This document shows positions 1 to 8,505 of a DNA stretch of 47,674 nucleotides, piece by piece. Under the pieces are notes generated by a model. That model was not told the origin of the DNA. It did not search any database and worked only from the letters and a program-made list of their open reading frames with translations. The number at the start of each line of letters is the position of its first letter. Position 1 is the stretch's first letter. Position numbers and translations under genes: made by a program. The DNA lies in the NCBI GenBank assembly GCA_026391975.1, contig JAPLDB010000081.1, positions 937 through 48,610 of the forward strand, given 5' to 3'. This DNA comes from Bacteroidota bacterium (GTDB lineage: Bacteria > Bacteroidota > Bacteroidia > AKYH767-A > 2013-40CM-41-45).

Positions 1-213
1 GTGGCTGAACCTTTACATCATATCGAAAATATTTACAAATCCCTTTCACTTGCCGGATTTGAAAATGCAAAACCACATTTTGAAGAAGAGCTCAAAGCTT
101 ACAGGGACTACAGTAAAAATAAGTTTACCATGGATGAGGCGCTTGCGGAAAAGATTGCAGTAAGATTTTCTTTTGCCTTTGAGAAACTGGGGTATAGTAG
201 AAATAAAAGGTAG
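1..213 (+). CDS. C-terminal fragment of a protein cut by the window edge, possibly sulfotransferase family
   Basis: Open from base 1 with no upstream context; the tail ...YRDYSKNKFTMDEALAEKIAVRFSFAFEKLGY resembles sulfotransferase C-termini (YKKNxY...RWxFAxxxxGY). Confidence 0.4.
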   Translation: MAEPLHHIENIYKSLSLAGFENAKPHFEEELKAYRDYSKNKFTMDEALAEKIAVRFSFAFEKLGYSRNKR

Positions 214-239
214 TGCGTCAGATTTAATTTTAATGATTC

Positions 240-280
240 CTCTCTCGCTCCCGAAGTTTCGGGACGAGATCGGAATGACA
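240..280. repeat. Palindromic intergenic element (TCTCGcTCCCGAA-GT-TTCGGGACGAGA) followed by TCGGAATGAC
   Basis: Hairpin 243-269 with one bulge; lies between convergent genes. Confidence 0.6.
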
Positions 281-436
281 AATAAGTTGGGTCTAAGGAT
301 GGCGGAAGGAAACATTTTCCTCAATTTCGAAATTTTGTCCTTCCGCCTATATCACATTTGTATGTAATTATGACTGAATTGCCTCGAACTTTTTGGAAGC
401 GGATCTGAAAATCTCCACCTTTAGTGAAATCAGGTT

Positions 437-1873
437 TCATGATCGTTTGATCTTTCCCGTTTTTGTCTTGCGGATTTCATCAACAAAAAATATCCTTTGC
501 GGCACTTTGTACGAAAGCAAGTGTTCGCGGCAATGTGAAATAATTTTTTCAATATCCTTTTCAGAATCCCGCTTCAATACAATTTCAGCTTCTACCAGTT
601 CACCGGTAACGGGATGTTTGCCTCCGTACACCCGGCAATCTTCCACATCAGGATGAAGTTTCAAAATGGCTTCTACTTCTTCAGGAAAAACTTTATTGCC
701 CGAGACATTAATCATGGATTTGCTTCTGCCTTTGATATAAACAAAACCATCCCTATCCATTTCTGCAATGTCGCCGGTAAGAAACCAGGATTCCGCCAGC
801 ACTTCGTCCAGCGCTATCACCGGCCATAAATAACCTGAAAACATGCCGGGACCTTTGATTGCAAATGCACCCTGAAGTCCTAATGACAAAGCTTTTCCAT
901 ACGCATCAAGGATTGCTGCAGTATATCCGGGTAATGCTTTTCCGATGCTTTCACTCCTTTTGTTTTCCCTTTCATTATTAATAAAAGGGAGTCCGATTTC
1001 AATGATGCCATATGCCTGCGAAACAGGAATGTCGTATTTGTCAAAGAATGCCTGACTGACGACAGGTTCAAGCAAGGCAGAAGTAGAAATTGCCTTTTTC
1101 AGTGTTTCAAATTTGCCAGTGCTTTTTTCGGCTGCAAGCAAGCGATAATGCAGAGGAGAGGCATAGAGGTGAGTGGCATGAAACCTGTTCGCATTTAAAA
1201 TAATTGACTCCGCGGTAAAATGATCTGAGATGATCATGCAGACACCGTAACGAATATATAGTAACACAGAAACGACAAAGTGAAATGCCATCGGAAGCAC
1301 CCAAAGCATTACATCATTTTCATTCAGCATTAATCCAGTGTTTGCTGCTGCTGAGCGTTCAAATACTGCACGGTGAGAAATGACCACCCCTTTTGAATCT
1401 CCTGTAGTTCCCGAGCTTGGGCGGATAAATGCAGCACCCGGAAATACAGCATCAATGTTTTGGGATTTTATTTGAGAGAAGATGTACAAATCAAATTCTT
1501 CGCTCAGATCAATCTTCTCAGCACCGCCGGAAAAAGAAAATCTGTTCCCTTTTTCTGCGAGAAGGACATTAATGGAAGCTTCCTGAAATAAATGTTCAAC
1601 TTCACTACCCTGTGTGCCTGAAAGAACGGGCATTGCAATCGCGCCAGCCTTTGCACATGCAAACAATCCAAATACAAAAGAGCATCTGTTGCCGCAAACA
1701 AATCCGATTCCTTTTCCACGGAGATCTACTGCAGATTCCAGCTTATCGCAAAGCAAAAGTGCTGATTCATGCAACTCCGCAAATGAGATGTTTTTACCAT
1801 GTTCAATGATTGCCGGGCGATCATTCCACTTTGCAGCTGCTTCTTCAAGAATAGAAAATACATGTTTACTCAT
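437..1873 (-). CDS. AMP-dependent acyl/aminoacyl-CoA or -ACP ligase (ANL superfamily)
   Basis: P-loop-like RPSSGTTGDSKGVVISH, FLTGDIAEMDRDGFVYIKGRSK, and C-terminal KTKTGKIKR catalytic-lysine motif. Confidence 0.9.
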   Translation of the reverse strand: MSKHVFSILEEAAAKWNDRPAIIEHGKNISFAELHESALLLCDKLESAVDLRGKGIGFVCGNRCSFVFGLFACAKAGAIAMPVLSGTQGSEVEHLFQEASINVLLAEKGNRFSFSGGAEKIDLSEEFDLYIFSQIKSQNIDAVFPGAAFIRPSSGTTGDSKGVVISHRAVFERSAAANTGLMLNENDVMLWVLPMAFHFVVSVLLYIRYGVCMIISDHFTAESIILNANRFHATHLYASPLHYRLLAAEKSTGKFETLKKAISTSALLEPVVSQAFFDKYDIPVSQAYGIIEIGLPFINNERENKRSESIGKALPGYTAAILDAYGKALSLGLQGAFAIKGPGMFSGYLWPVIALDEVLAESWFLTGDIAEMDRDGFVYIKGRSKSMINVSGNKVFPEEVEAILKLHPDVEDCRVYGGKHPVTGELVEAEIVLKRDSEKDIEKIISHCREHLLSYKVPQRIFFVDEIRKTKTGKIKRS

Positions 1874-3116
1874 TTCTTTTCAAGCATTTTTTTTTGATGT
1901 ATTCAATAGCGATATTCCTTTCTTTAGCACTTGCTTTAAAGGATGCAAGTACTCCGGCTGCATACCCTGTTCCAAGACATGTTCCGATTACACGTGCGCT
2001 TGCTATTGCTTTTTCGCCGGCTGAAATAATTTTGCCTGCAAAAAATAAATTTTCTTTTTCACCTGATTCAAGGCACCCGGCTGGTATAGAATAAAAATCA
2101 TTTTCAGGTAAAAAAGTCATTTCAACTCTTTTATTTCCTGTGCGCCAGTATTCTACAGGCCAGGCACCGTTGCAAATGCCATCAACTCTTTTTTTGCATG
2201 ACAATACATCTTCATCTGTGAGCGTATCTTTTCCTCTTGCACGTATTCCTGTTCTCACGCCCACTTCACCGGCGATCCATTCCATTTCTGAATGTTCAAA
2301 ACCCGGAACGGACAATTTAAGAAAATTACAAATTTCGCTTACCAATACCCTGGCTTTTACATCGACGGATGCAAGATCTTCGCCTCCGGTCTTCCATGGC
2401 AACCCCATCTTCATTTGAACAGATTTATTAGAAAGTGAATGGGGAATTATGCCCAGCAGGTTGTAATATTCAGGTACTTTGCTTTCTTCAATCAATAATG
2501 TAATCTTTTTAAGAAGTAAATAGCTTAACTGAAATTCGTCGGCATCAGAAATATTTTTCAGTGAAAAAACAATTGCTGCTGCCTGGTATTCTTCATCGCT
2601 GATGAAATTATGATTCACTGACGTACAAATAATTCCCTCACCCGAACAATCAATAACGCATTCAGGAACAATTTTCATATTTTCATTTCCACGAGAACAA
2701 TAAACAGCAGTTATTCTTTTCGATGAAGATTCTACTCGTTCGACGCAAGTTTCATAAAGGGTTGTTATTCCATTACCGGAAAGAAAAGCTCTTGCAGTTT
2801 TTTCAAAATCGGCCGGATGAGAAGGTAAAAACCAGAGTCCTTCTGAAAACAGTACAGGTGATTTGCCACTGATCTTCATTAATCTCTCTGCAAAAAGTTT
2901 CGGGAAACCATGCAATACATATTGCGGAGATCTTTGAGAACGCAGATACAAGCCGCAAACAGTACCAACTGCAGATGCAGTGGCTCTACCACCCGGAAAA
3001 GAATTTTTTTCGGCAATACAGACGCTCATTCCCAATTCCGAGGCAGCTACAGCAGCGGCAATACCTGCAGGGCCGGCGCCGGCAATGAAAATGTCTGTTT
3101 TGATAATCTGCTCCAC
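1866..3116 (-). CDS. FAD-dependent oxidoreductase (FAD_oxidored/PF12831-like)
   Basis: N-terminal DIFIAGAGPAGIAAAVAASELGMSVCIAEKNSFPGGRATASAVG dinucleotide fold; C-terminal FFAGKIISAGEKAIASARVIGTCLGTGYAAG. Confidence 0.85.
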   Translation of the reverse strand: MEQIIKTDIFIAGAGPAGIAAAVAASELGMSVCIAEKNSFPGGRATASAVGTVCGLYLRSQRSPQYVLHGFPKLFAERLMKISGKSPVLFSEGLWFLPSHPADFEKTARAFLSGNGITTLYETCVERVESSSKRITAVYCSRGNENMKIVPECVIDCSGEGIICTSVNHNFISDEEYQAAAIVFSLKNISDADEFQLSYLLLKKITLLIEESKVPEYYNLLGIIPHSLSNKSVQMKMGLPWKTGGEDLASVDVKARVLVSEICNFLKLSVPGFEHSEMEWIAGEVGVRTGIRARGKDTLTDEDVLSCKKRVDGICNGAWPVEYWRTGNKRVEMTFLPENDFYSIPAGCLESGEKENLFFAGKIISAGEKAIASARVIGTCLGTGYAAGVLASFKASAKERNIAIEYIKKKCLKRNE

Positions 3117-4388
3117 TCAGGTAATTAGGTTTTCGCGGATGGATTGAAGAAACTCTCTCGCCTGATTTTTAGTCATCCGGCTTTCATCAAAACTAAGAAT
3201 GATTTTTAGTTTACCGGCGAATTCATGAAAAACAATATTTAATCCCGGAGGTGTAATCACCGGTGCATAATGCGTTACATCAACAACATGGCAATCGCCG
3301 AACGACTTATTTTCCAGTCGCGAATTGGCCAATAATGAAAAAGCAAATGATCCGGCATGGCCATTGGTTGGAAGGTCAATAAATGCACGATACACCGGTG
3401 CCGGAATAAATCTGAACAGATCAAGCAATGTGCTGAACTTTTCCGGCATCTTTCTCCTTGCCTGCATGATCATCTGCCCGGAAAAAGATCGTGAAATATC
3501 TTTTACATTTTTTATTTCATCTGCCTTTGCATGAAAGTAAATATAAGAATGAAAATTTGAAAGTACCACATTTTTGTATTCAGGCGGCCTTCTTGCGAGC
3601 GGGACTGCGATGAAATATATTCCCTTTTCTCCGGCTAGCAATTCATTATGCCGGTTGAATGAAAACAAAGAGCAGCCCAGATAAAAAGAGAGCGCATTCG
3701 TCCCTATCTCCAGTGAAGCGGCTTGTTTAATTTTTTCTGTTTCAGCTATCGTGAATTCAAGTTTTTCAAATGCCGCTTTGCATTTAGCTGACTTTACAGA
3801 GAGGCGCCTCATATTCCAGGCAGTTCTGGCAGCCACAAAAAAAGTTGCCTCGACCGTTTCCCTGAATTTAACAAAAAATGATTTTGCAGGACCTTTCTCT
3901 TCCGGTCTTTGAATAACTACTTGATCTGCAAAAACAGATCCAAGCAGATTTTCCATTCCCGCATAATCCATTAAGGTATGATTGACAGAGAATACAATGT
4001 GTGTTTTATCCTGATAATAAATAACGTCTATGTGAACAGATGAACCGGTTATCAAATTGCAATCGCGGGTGAGGGCTAGCTGCAGCGCTTCTTCAGAATT
4101 TTCCTGAGCGTGAAAATCAATAAATTTTTCAGTGTCAGGAGAAACGGTTTTTGGTTCAAAATAAAAAAGCGCTGAGTACCAATTTTTCCTCAGGGAAATG
4201 CCAGTCAAAAAACTGATGGCTTCATTCAAAGAAATATTTTTGCGAAAATCAGTTTCTGATACCTGCCCGTTTAGGGTAACCACGGCGCGGATTACATTTC
4301 CTACTCCGGTATTTTTTCTGGCGACAGAATCAAAAAAAAGTTGAAACCGGTCTGCGCCATTCAGGTGGTATTTTGTATTGCCGTTCAC
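3117..4388 (-). CDS. Condensation-domain / acyltransferase-like protein (HHxxxD superfamily variant, NHTLMDYAG)
   Basis: VFSVNHTLMDYAGMENLLG resembles the HHxxxDG motif with the second His and the Asp kept; size 423 aa; between an ACP and an adenylating enzyme. Confidence 0.65.
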   Translation of the reverse strand: MNGNTKYHLNGADRFQLFFDSVARKNTGVGNVIRAVVTLNGQVSETDFRKNISLNEAISFLTGISLRKNWYSALFYFEPKTVSPDTEKFIDFHAQENSEEALQLALTRDCNLITGSSVHIDVIYYQDKTHIVFSVNHTLMDYAGMENLLGSVFADQVVIQRPEEKGPAKSFFVKFRETVEATFFVAARTAWNMRRLSVKSAKCKAAFEKLEFTIAETEKIKQAASLEIGTNALSFYLGCSLFSFNRHNELLAGEKGIYFIAVPLARRPPEYKNVVLSNFHSYIYFHAKADEIKNVKDISRSFSGQMIMQARRKMPEKFSTLLDLFRFIPAPVYRAFIDLPTNGHAGSFAFSLLANSRLENKSFGDCHVVDVTHYAPVITPPGLNIVFHEFAGKLKIILSFDESRMTKNQAREFLQSIRENLIT

Positions 4389-4630
4389 CGGTTGAGATTC
4401 ATAAAACAGGTAACAATTGAATCCAGCGATTTAAGATTTTCCGGTGTATAGGCATGATCAGGAAATGACAATCCCGTTCTGCGCTCCAAAAACAGAACGA
4501 GCTCAATGATGCGAAATGAATCCATGCCCAGGCTCTTTAATTCCTGATTGGGCAGAATTTTTTCCGGGGCTAAGTCAAGTTGCTTTGAGATAAACCCAAC
4601 TGCATCTTCCATAGTATTTTTCTGATCCAT
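4385..4630 (-). CDS. Acyl carrier protein (phosphopantetheine attachment site)
   Basis: 81 aa, ELKSLGMDSFRIIELVLFLERRTG; Ser in the GxDS motif. Confidence 0.9.
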   Translation of the reverse strand: MDQKNTMEDAVGFISKQLDLAPEKILPNQELKSLGMDSFRIIELVLFLERRTGLSFPDHAYTPENLKSLDSIVTCFMNLNR

Positions 4631-4655
4631 CGTCGTTTTGAAAATTATTGCGGCG

Positions 4656-4663
4656 CAAATTTA
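4656..4663 (-). promoter_or_regulatory. Candidate Bacteroidetes -7 box (TAAATTTG) for the ACP operon
   Basis: Matches TAnnTTTG on the minus strand about 26 nt upstream of the ACP start; no clear -33 TTG at consensus spacing. Confidence 0.4.
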
Positions 4664-4705
4664 GCTTAACTGTTGAAACTCCCGGTATAATAGCCCTGAA
4701 TCGTG

Positions 4706-4713
4706 TATGTTTG
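4706..4713 (+). promoter_or_regulatory. Candidate -7 box (TATGTTTG) overlapping the first ATG of the desaturase ORF
   Basis: Matches TAnnTTTG; if used, translation would start at the in-frame ATG at 4722. No -33 TTG at consensus spacing. Confidence 0.3.
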
Positions 4714-6212
4714 CTCCCCAAATGCAGGAGAAAAGGAGCCAAAAGAAAGCCGTCGTCATTGGTGCAGGGGTCGCCGGGTTAGCAGCATCTATTCGTCTTG
4801 CAAAATCAGGTTTCCATGTTCAGCTCGTTGAATCCAATGATCAGGTCGGAGGCAATATCAGGGAAATCAGGTCGGGGCCATTCAGGTTCGACACAGGGCC
4901 ATCTATCCTGACCAAGCCGGAATACATCAGCGAACTTTTTCTACTCTGGAATAAAAACCCCGAAGATTACATCCGATTTTTGCAAGTAGAACCACTCTTC
5001 AGAAATTTTTTTTCAGACGGGACCTTTATCAACTCATTCACCGACCGTAAAAAATTTGAAGCGGAATTAAAACAAAAATCCCATGAGCACTTCAGCCAGG
5101 TGAATAAACTTTTGGATGAATCGGGTGAAATATTCAGACTTACACATGAGGTGTTTCTGGAGCGCTCTCTGCATGTTGCGAAAAATTACCTGAACTGGCC
5201 AACCCTTCGTGGAATTTTTCGCTTCAACAGAATTCGTGCTTTTCAAAGTATGCACAACTACAACAGGAAAAAGTTTAAAGATGAGAGGCTTGTTCAGCTC
5301 TTCAACCGTTATGCAAGTTATAATGGTTCCAATCCCTTTGAGGCTCCGGCTACATTAAATGTAATTACACATTTTGCTGTGAATGGCGGTTCGTTCCTAC
5401 CTGAAGGTGGAATGATCAGCATCACAAAAGCGTTGAAAAAACTGGCTGAGGAAACAGGCGTAGAAATAAAGCTGAATAGTCCTGTAACAAAAATTTGTCA
5501 TGAAAAAGGAAAAGTGACAGGCGTTGAAACCAACGGAAGTTTTATACCGGCAGATGTGGTGTTAAGCAATGCAGACATACATTATACTTATAGAAAATTA
5601 CTGCCGGAAATTCCAATGCCGAAAATTATTGCAGAGCAACCGCGGTCAAGCTCTGTTATAGTTTTTTACTGGGGAATTAATAAGATAATTCCAAATCTTG
5701 AACTCCACAATACGTTCTTTGGAAAAAGTGATATTGCTGAATATGATGCATTGTTTAAAAAAGAGACGATCTGTGACGATCCTACTGTCTATCTCTACAA
5801 CTCTTCATCGCTGAATCCTTCCGATGCTCCCGAAGGAATGTCGAACTGGTTTGTGATGGTATCGGCGCCATTCAACAACGGGCAGGACTGGGAAAAAACA
5901 ACAGCAGAATTAAGAAAGAATGTTTTGAGAAAATTATCTGAAGTACTTCATGAAGACGTATCTGCTTTGATCGTTTCCGAAAAAATAATGACCCCTCCGA
6001 TGATCGAGAAAAACACCAATGCCTGGCTGGGATCCATTTACGGGAATAGCAGCAATAAAATATTTTCAGCTTTCCTCCGGCACGCCAACTTTAGCAGGAA
6101 AATAAAAGGCCTCTATTTCAGTGGAGGAAGCGTACACCCGGGTGCAGGTATTCCTTTGTGCCTGTTGTCTGCAAAAATTACAAGCGAACTTATTTCCAGG
6201 CGTGTAAAATAA
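4707..6212 (+). CDS. Phytoene desaturase / CrtI-CrtD-type FAD-dependent oxidoreductase
   Basis: KKAVVIGAGVAGLAASIRLAKSGFHVQLVE; FLPEGGMISITKAL; C-terminal LYFSGGSVHPGAGIPLCLLSAK. Start may be 4722. Confidence 0.88.
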   Translation: MFAPQMQEKRSQKKAVVIGAGVAGLAASIRLAKSGFHVQLVESNDQVGGNIREIRSGPFRFDTGPSILTKPEYISELFLLWNKNPEDYIRFLQVEPLFRNFFSDGTFINSFTDRKKFEAELKQKSHEHFSQVNKLLDESGEIFRLTHEVFLERSLHVAKNYLNWPTLRGIFRFNRIRAFQSMHNYNRKKFKDERLVQLFNRYASYNGSNPFEAPATLNVITHFAVNGGSFLPEGGMISITKALKKLAEETGVEIKLNSPVTKICHEKGKVTGVETNGSFIPADVVLSNADIHYTYRKLLPEIPMPKIIAEQPRSSSVIVFYWGINKIIPNLELHNTFFGKSDIAEYDALFKKETICDDPTVYLYNSSSLNPSDAPEGMSNWFVMVSAPFNNGQDWEKTTAELRKNVLRKLSEVLHEDVSALIVSEKIMTPPMIEKNTNAWLGSIYGNSSNKIFSAFLRHANFSRKIKGLYFSGGSVHPGAGIPLCLLSAKITSELISRRVK

Positions 6213-6251
6213 GAGCAGGAACTTTTTATTTTTACCCGCAAGAAAAAACCA

Positions 6252-6557
6252 ATGATCATTTACAACGTTACCGTTAACATTGAAGCAGATATCCATGATG
6301 AGTGGCTTGCATGGATGAAAGAATTGCACATACCTGAGGTTATGCGCACAGGAAAATTTACAACGAGCAGGATACTGCGTATCATCGGCGATGAAGATTC
6401 CGGCGGCAAAACTTACAGCATACAGTATTCCTGCAACAACATGAGCGACTTTCTCGAATATGAACATGACCATGCGCAGGCTTTGCGTGCGGAGCATACG
6501 GCAAAATTCAAAGATAAATTTATTGCCTTCCGGACATTACTGGAAGTTGTTGACTGA
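6252..6557 (+). CDS. DUF4286 family protein
   Basis: MIIYNVTVNIEADIHDEWLAWMKELHIPEVMRTGKF...SIQYSCNNMSDFLEYEHDHAQALRAEH, typical of this small family. Confidence 0.8.
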   Translation: MIIYNVTVNIEADIHDEWLAWMKELHIPEVMRTGKFTTSRILRIIGDEDSGGKTYSIQYSCNNMSDFLEYEHDHAQALRAEHTAKFKDKFIAFRTLLEVVD

Positions 6558-6560
6558 AGA

Positions 6561-7406
6561 ATGCTGCGATTACTCGTTTTACTATTAATTCCATCTCTTC
6601 TTTTCGGACAATCCACAGAGAAAAAAGAAAGGCTTGTGCTGGATCAGATGACTGCCGCATGCGCTAATCTCAAGAGTGCCTCATTTATTCTGAATACTAC
6701 TGAACGGGTTAAGAATGGCACTGTTGAAAAAGGAGAGATCCTTGTCAAATTACTTCACGCTCCACTCCGAATGTATCTGCACATGTTTGCTCCCAGAAAA
6801 GGGGTAGAAATTCTTTACCGCAGTGGAGAATGGAACAATCATCTTTATATCTCCCCAAATTCTTTTCCATACATCAACCTGAAACTTAGTCCGAACAGTA
6901 TGCTGGTTCGGGAAAGTTCGCATCATACTGTACTGGACATTGGATTTGACTACCTGATTAAAATGATCGGTCATTACAGATCTGCATTTGGAGAAAAGCT
7001 TTTCGATTATCTCAGCATTGCAGATACTGTTCAGTTTGAACTTCGCAGCTGTGTGAAAATGGAGTTTGATTATCCTGACTTTGCCTATACAACGCAAACA
7101 GCAAAAGAAGGTGAGAGTCTGGTTGATATTGCAGCGAGAAATTTTGTGAATGAATATATGTTGGTGTGCGCCAATAAGGATGTGGAAGATGTTTATGATA
7201 TTAAAGCAGGACAGCAGATACGCGTGCCAAACATGTTCGGCAGAAAGATGATCTTTTACATTGACCTGAATACCATGTTGCCATTGGTTCAGGAGATCCA
7301 TGACGATAAAGGATTTTTTGAAAAGTACGAATACAAAAGCTTCGTATTTAATCCCGTTTTTCAGCCAGCTGAGTTTACTTCAGGGTATGAAGGATATGGA
7401 TTTTGA
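6561..7406 (+). CDS. Secreted DUF1571-like protein with an internal LysM-like segment
   Basis: Signal peptide MLRLLVLLLIPSLLFGQ; GEILVKLLHAPLRMYLHMFAPRKGVEILY; internal TAKEGESLVDIAARNFVNEYMLVCANKDVEDVYDIKAGQQIRVPN. Confidence 0.7.
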   Translation: MLRLLVLLLIPSLLFGQSTEKKERLVLDQMTAACANLKSASFILNTTERVKNGTVEKGEILVKLLHAPLRMYLHMFAPRKGVEILYRSGEWNNHLYISPNSFPYINLKLSPNSMLVRESSHHTVLDIGFDYLIKMIGHYRSAFGEKLFDYLSIADTVQFELRSCVKMEFDYPDFAYTTQTAKEGESLVDIAARNFVNEYMLVCANKDVEDVYDIKAGQQIRVPNMFGRKMIFYIDLNTMLPLVQEIHDDKGFFEKYEYKSFVFNPVFQPAEFTSGYEGYGF

Positions 7407-7590
7407 GTTAATTTCTCGCAAAGGCACAAAGCACGCAAAGGTAAAAGTAAATAGACCCTCTTAAAAGTTTCGTCTTCAATCCGGTTTTTCAGCCTGCAGA
7501 GTTTAATTCAGGGTATGAAGGATATGGGTTTTAAGTTAATTTCTCGCAAAGGCGCAAAGCACGCAAAGGTAAAACCGAATAGACCTACTT
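7335..7590. repeat. 128-bp tandem duplication (7335-7462 and 7463-7590) covering the gene 3' end plus downstream DNA
   Basis: Direct alignment: same length, no indels, 15 differences by hand count. Confidence 0.93.
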
Positions 7591-7707
7591 AGCCGGCTTT
7601 TGACCTCGTGCCTTCGCACGCTGAAGCATTAATCCAGACGCCCGTAACGGCTTCGAATAGGATAGGTTACCCTTAAATATTTTTTCTTTCAAAACCACAG
7701 ATTACCT

Positions 7708-8505
7708 TTGAAACCAATGGCTCAGAACATACACGCAAAAAAACATTTCGGGCAACATTTTCTCAAGGATGAAGGAATTGCAAAACAGATTTCTGATTTA
7801 CTTGAGCCCAATGGAAGGTATAAACAGGTTCTGGAGATCGGTCCGGGCATGGGAATACTCTCACAGTTTCTTTTTCAGCGGAAAGAATTTGAAACCAAAC
7901 TGATTGAAATAGACAAAGAGTCAGTTCAATATCTTCTTCAAAAATTTCCGGACAAGGCCCTTGATATTGCGGAAGGAGATTTTTTACGGATGGACCTGAA
8001 AAAAACCTTTCCTGAACCTTTCGCCATCATCGGGAATTTCCCATACAACATTTCCTCGCAAATCCTTTTTGCAGTGCTGGAGCATAAAGAACTGGTGCCC
8101 GAAGTTGTTGGCATGTTTCAAAAAGAAGTGGGAGAAAGAATTGCTTCCCCACCGGGAAACCGTGATTATGGTATTCCAAGTGTACTCTTGCAGGCGTGGT
8201 ATAATGTTGAACTTTTGTTCACTTTGAATGAAAATGATTTCACGCCACCGCCGAAAGTAAAATCATGCGTGCTGCGCTTTGAACGCAAAGAGAATTTTAT
8301 TTTAGGCTGCAATGAAAAACAATTTTTCAATGTTGTAAAAACAGCATTCAACCAGAGAAGAAAAATGCTGGGGAATGGACTTTTACCACTGCTTGAAAAA
8401 GAAAAAATTAAATCTTTGCCGTATATTACAATGAGGGCAGAGCAATTGGGTTGGGAGCAGTTTGTGGAATTAACAAATGAGATTGAACGGATAAAAACCA
8501 AATGA
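7708..8505 (+). CDS. rsmA: 16S rRNA (adenine(1518)-N(6)/adenine(1519)-N(6))-dimethyltransferase
   Basis: KKHFGQHFLKDEGIAKQI, VLEIGPGMGILSQFL, IGNFPYNISSQI. Confidence 0.97.
   Translation: MKPMAQNIHAKKHFGQHFLKDEGIAKQISDLLEPNGRYKQVLEIGPGMGILSQFLFQRKEFETKLIEIDKESVQYLLQKFPDKALDIAEGDFLRMDLKKTFPEPFAIIGNFPYNISSQILFAVLEHKELVPEVVGMFQKEVGERIASPPGNRDYGIPSVLLQAWYNVELLFTLNENDFTPPPKVKSCVLRFERKENFILGCNEKQFFNVVKTAFNQRRKMLGNGLLPLLEKEKIKSLPYITMRAEQLGWEQFVELTNEIERIKTK

Noticed and set aside
880-1719. Several 60-75 aa ORFs overlapping the AMP-ligase (and similar shadow ORFs throughout, e.g. 24342-24887, 44431-45033)
   Set aside because: They overlap well-supported genes on other frames and show no recognisable domain.
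7335-7590. Tandem duplication as a VNTR or CRISPR-like array
   Set aside because: Only two diverged copies with no spacers or further units.
7607-7620. Short hairpin CGTGC-cttc-GCACG upstream of rsmA
   Set aside because: Only 5 bp; expected by chance at this scale.
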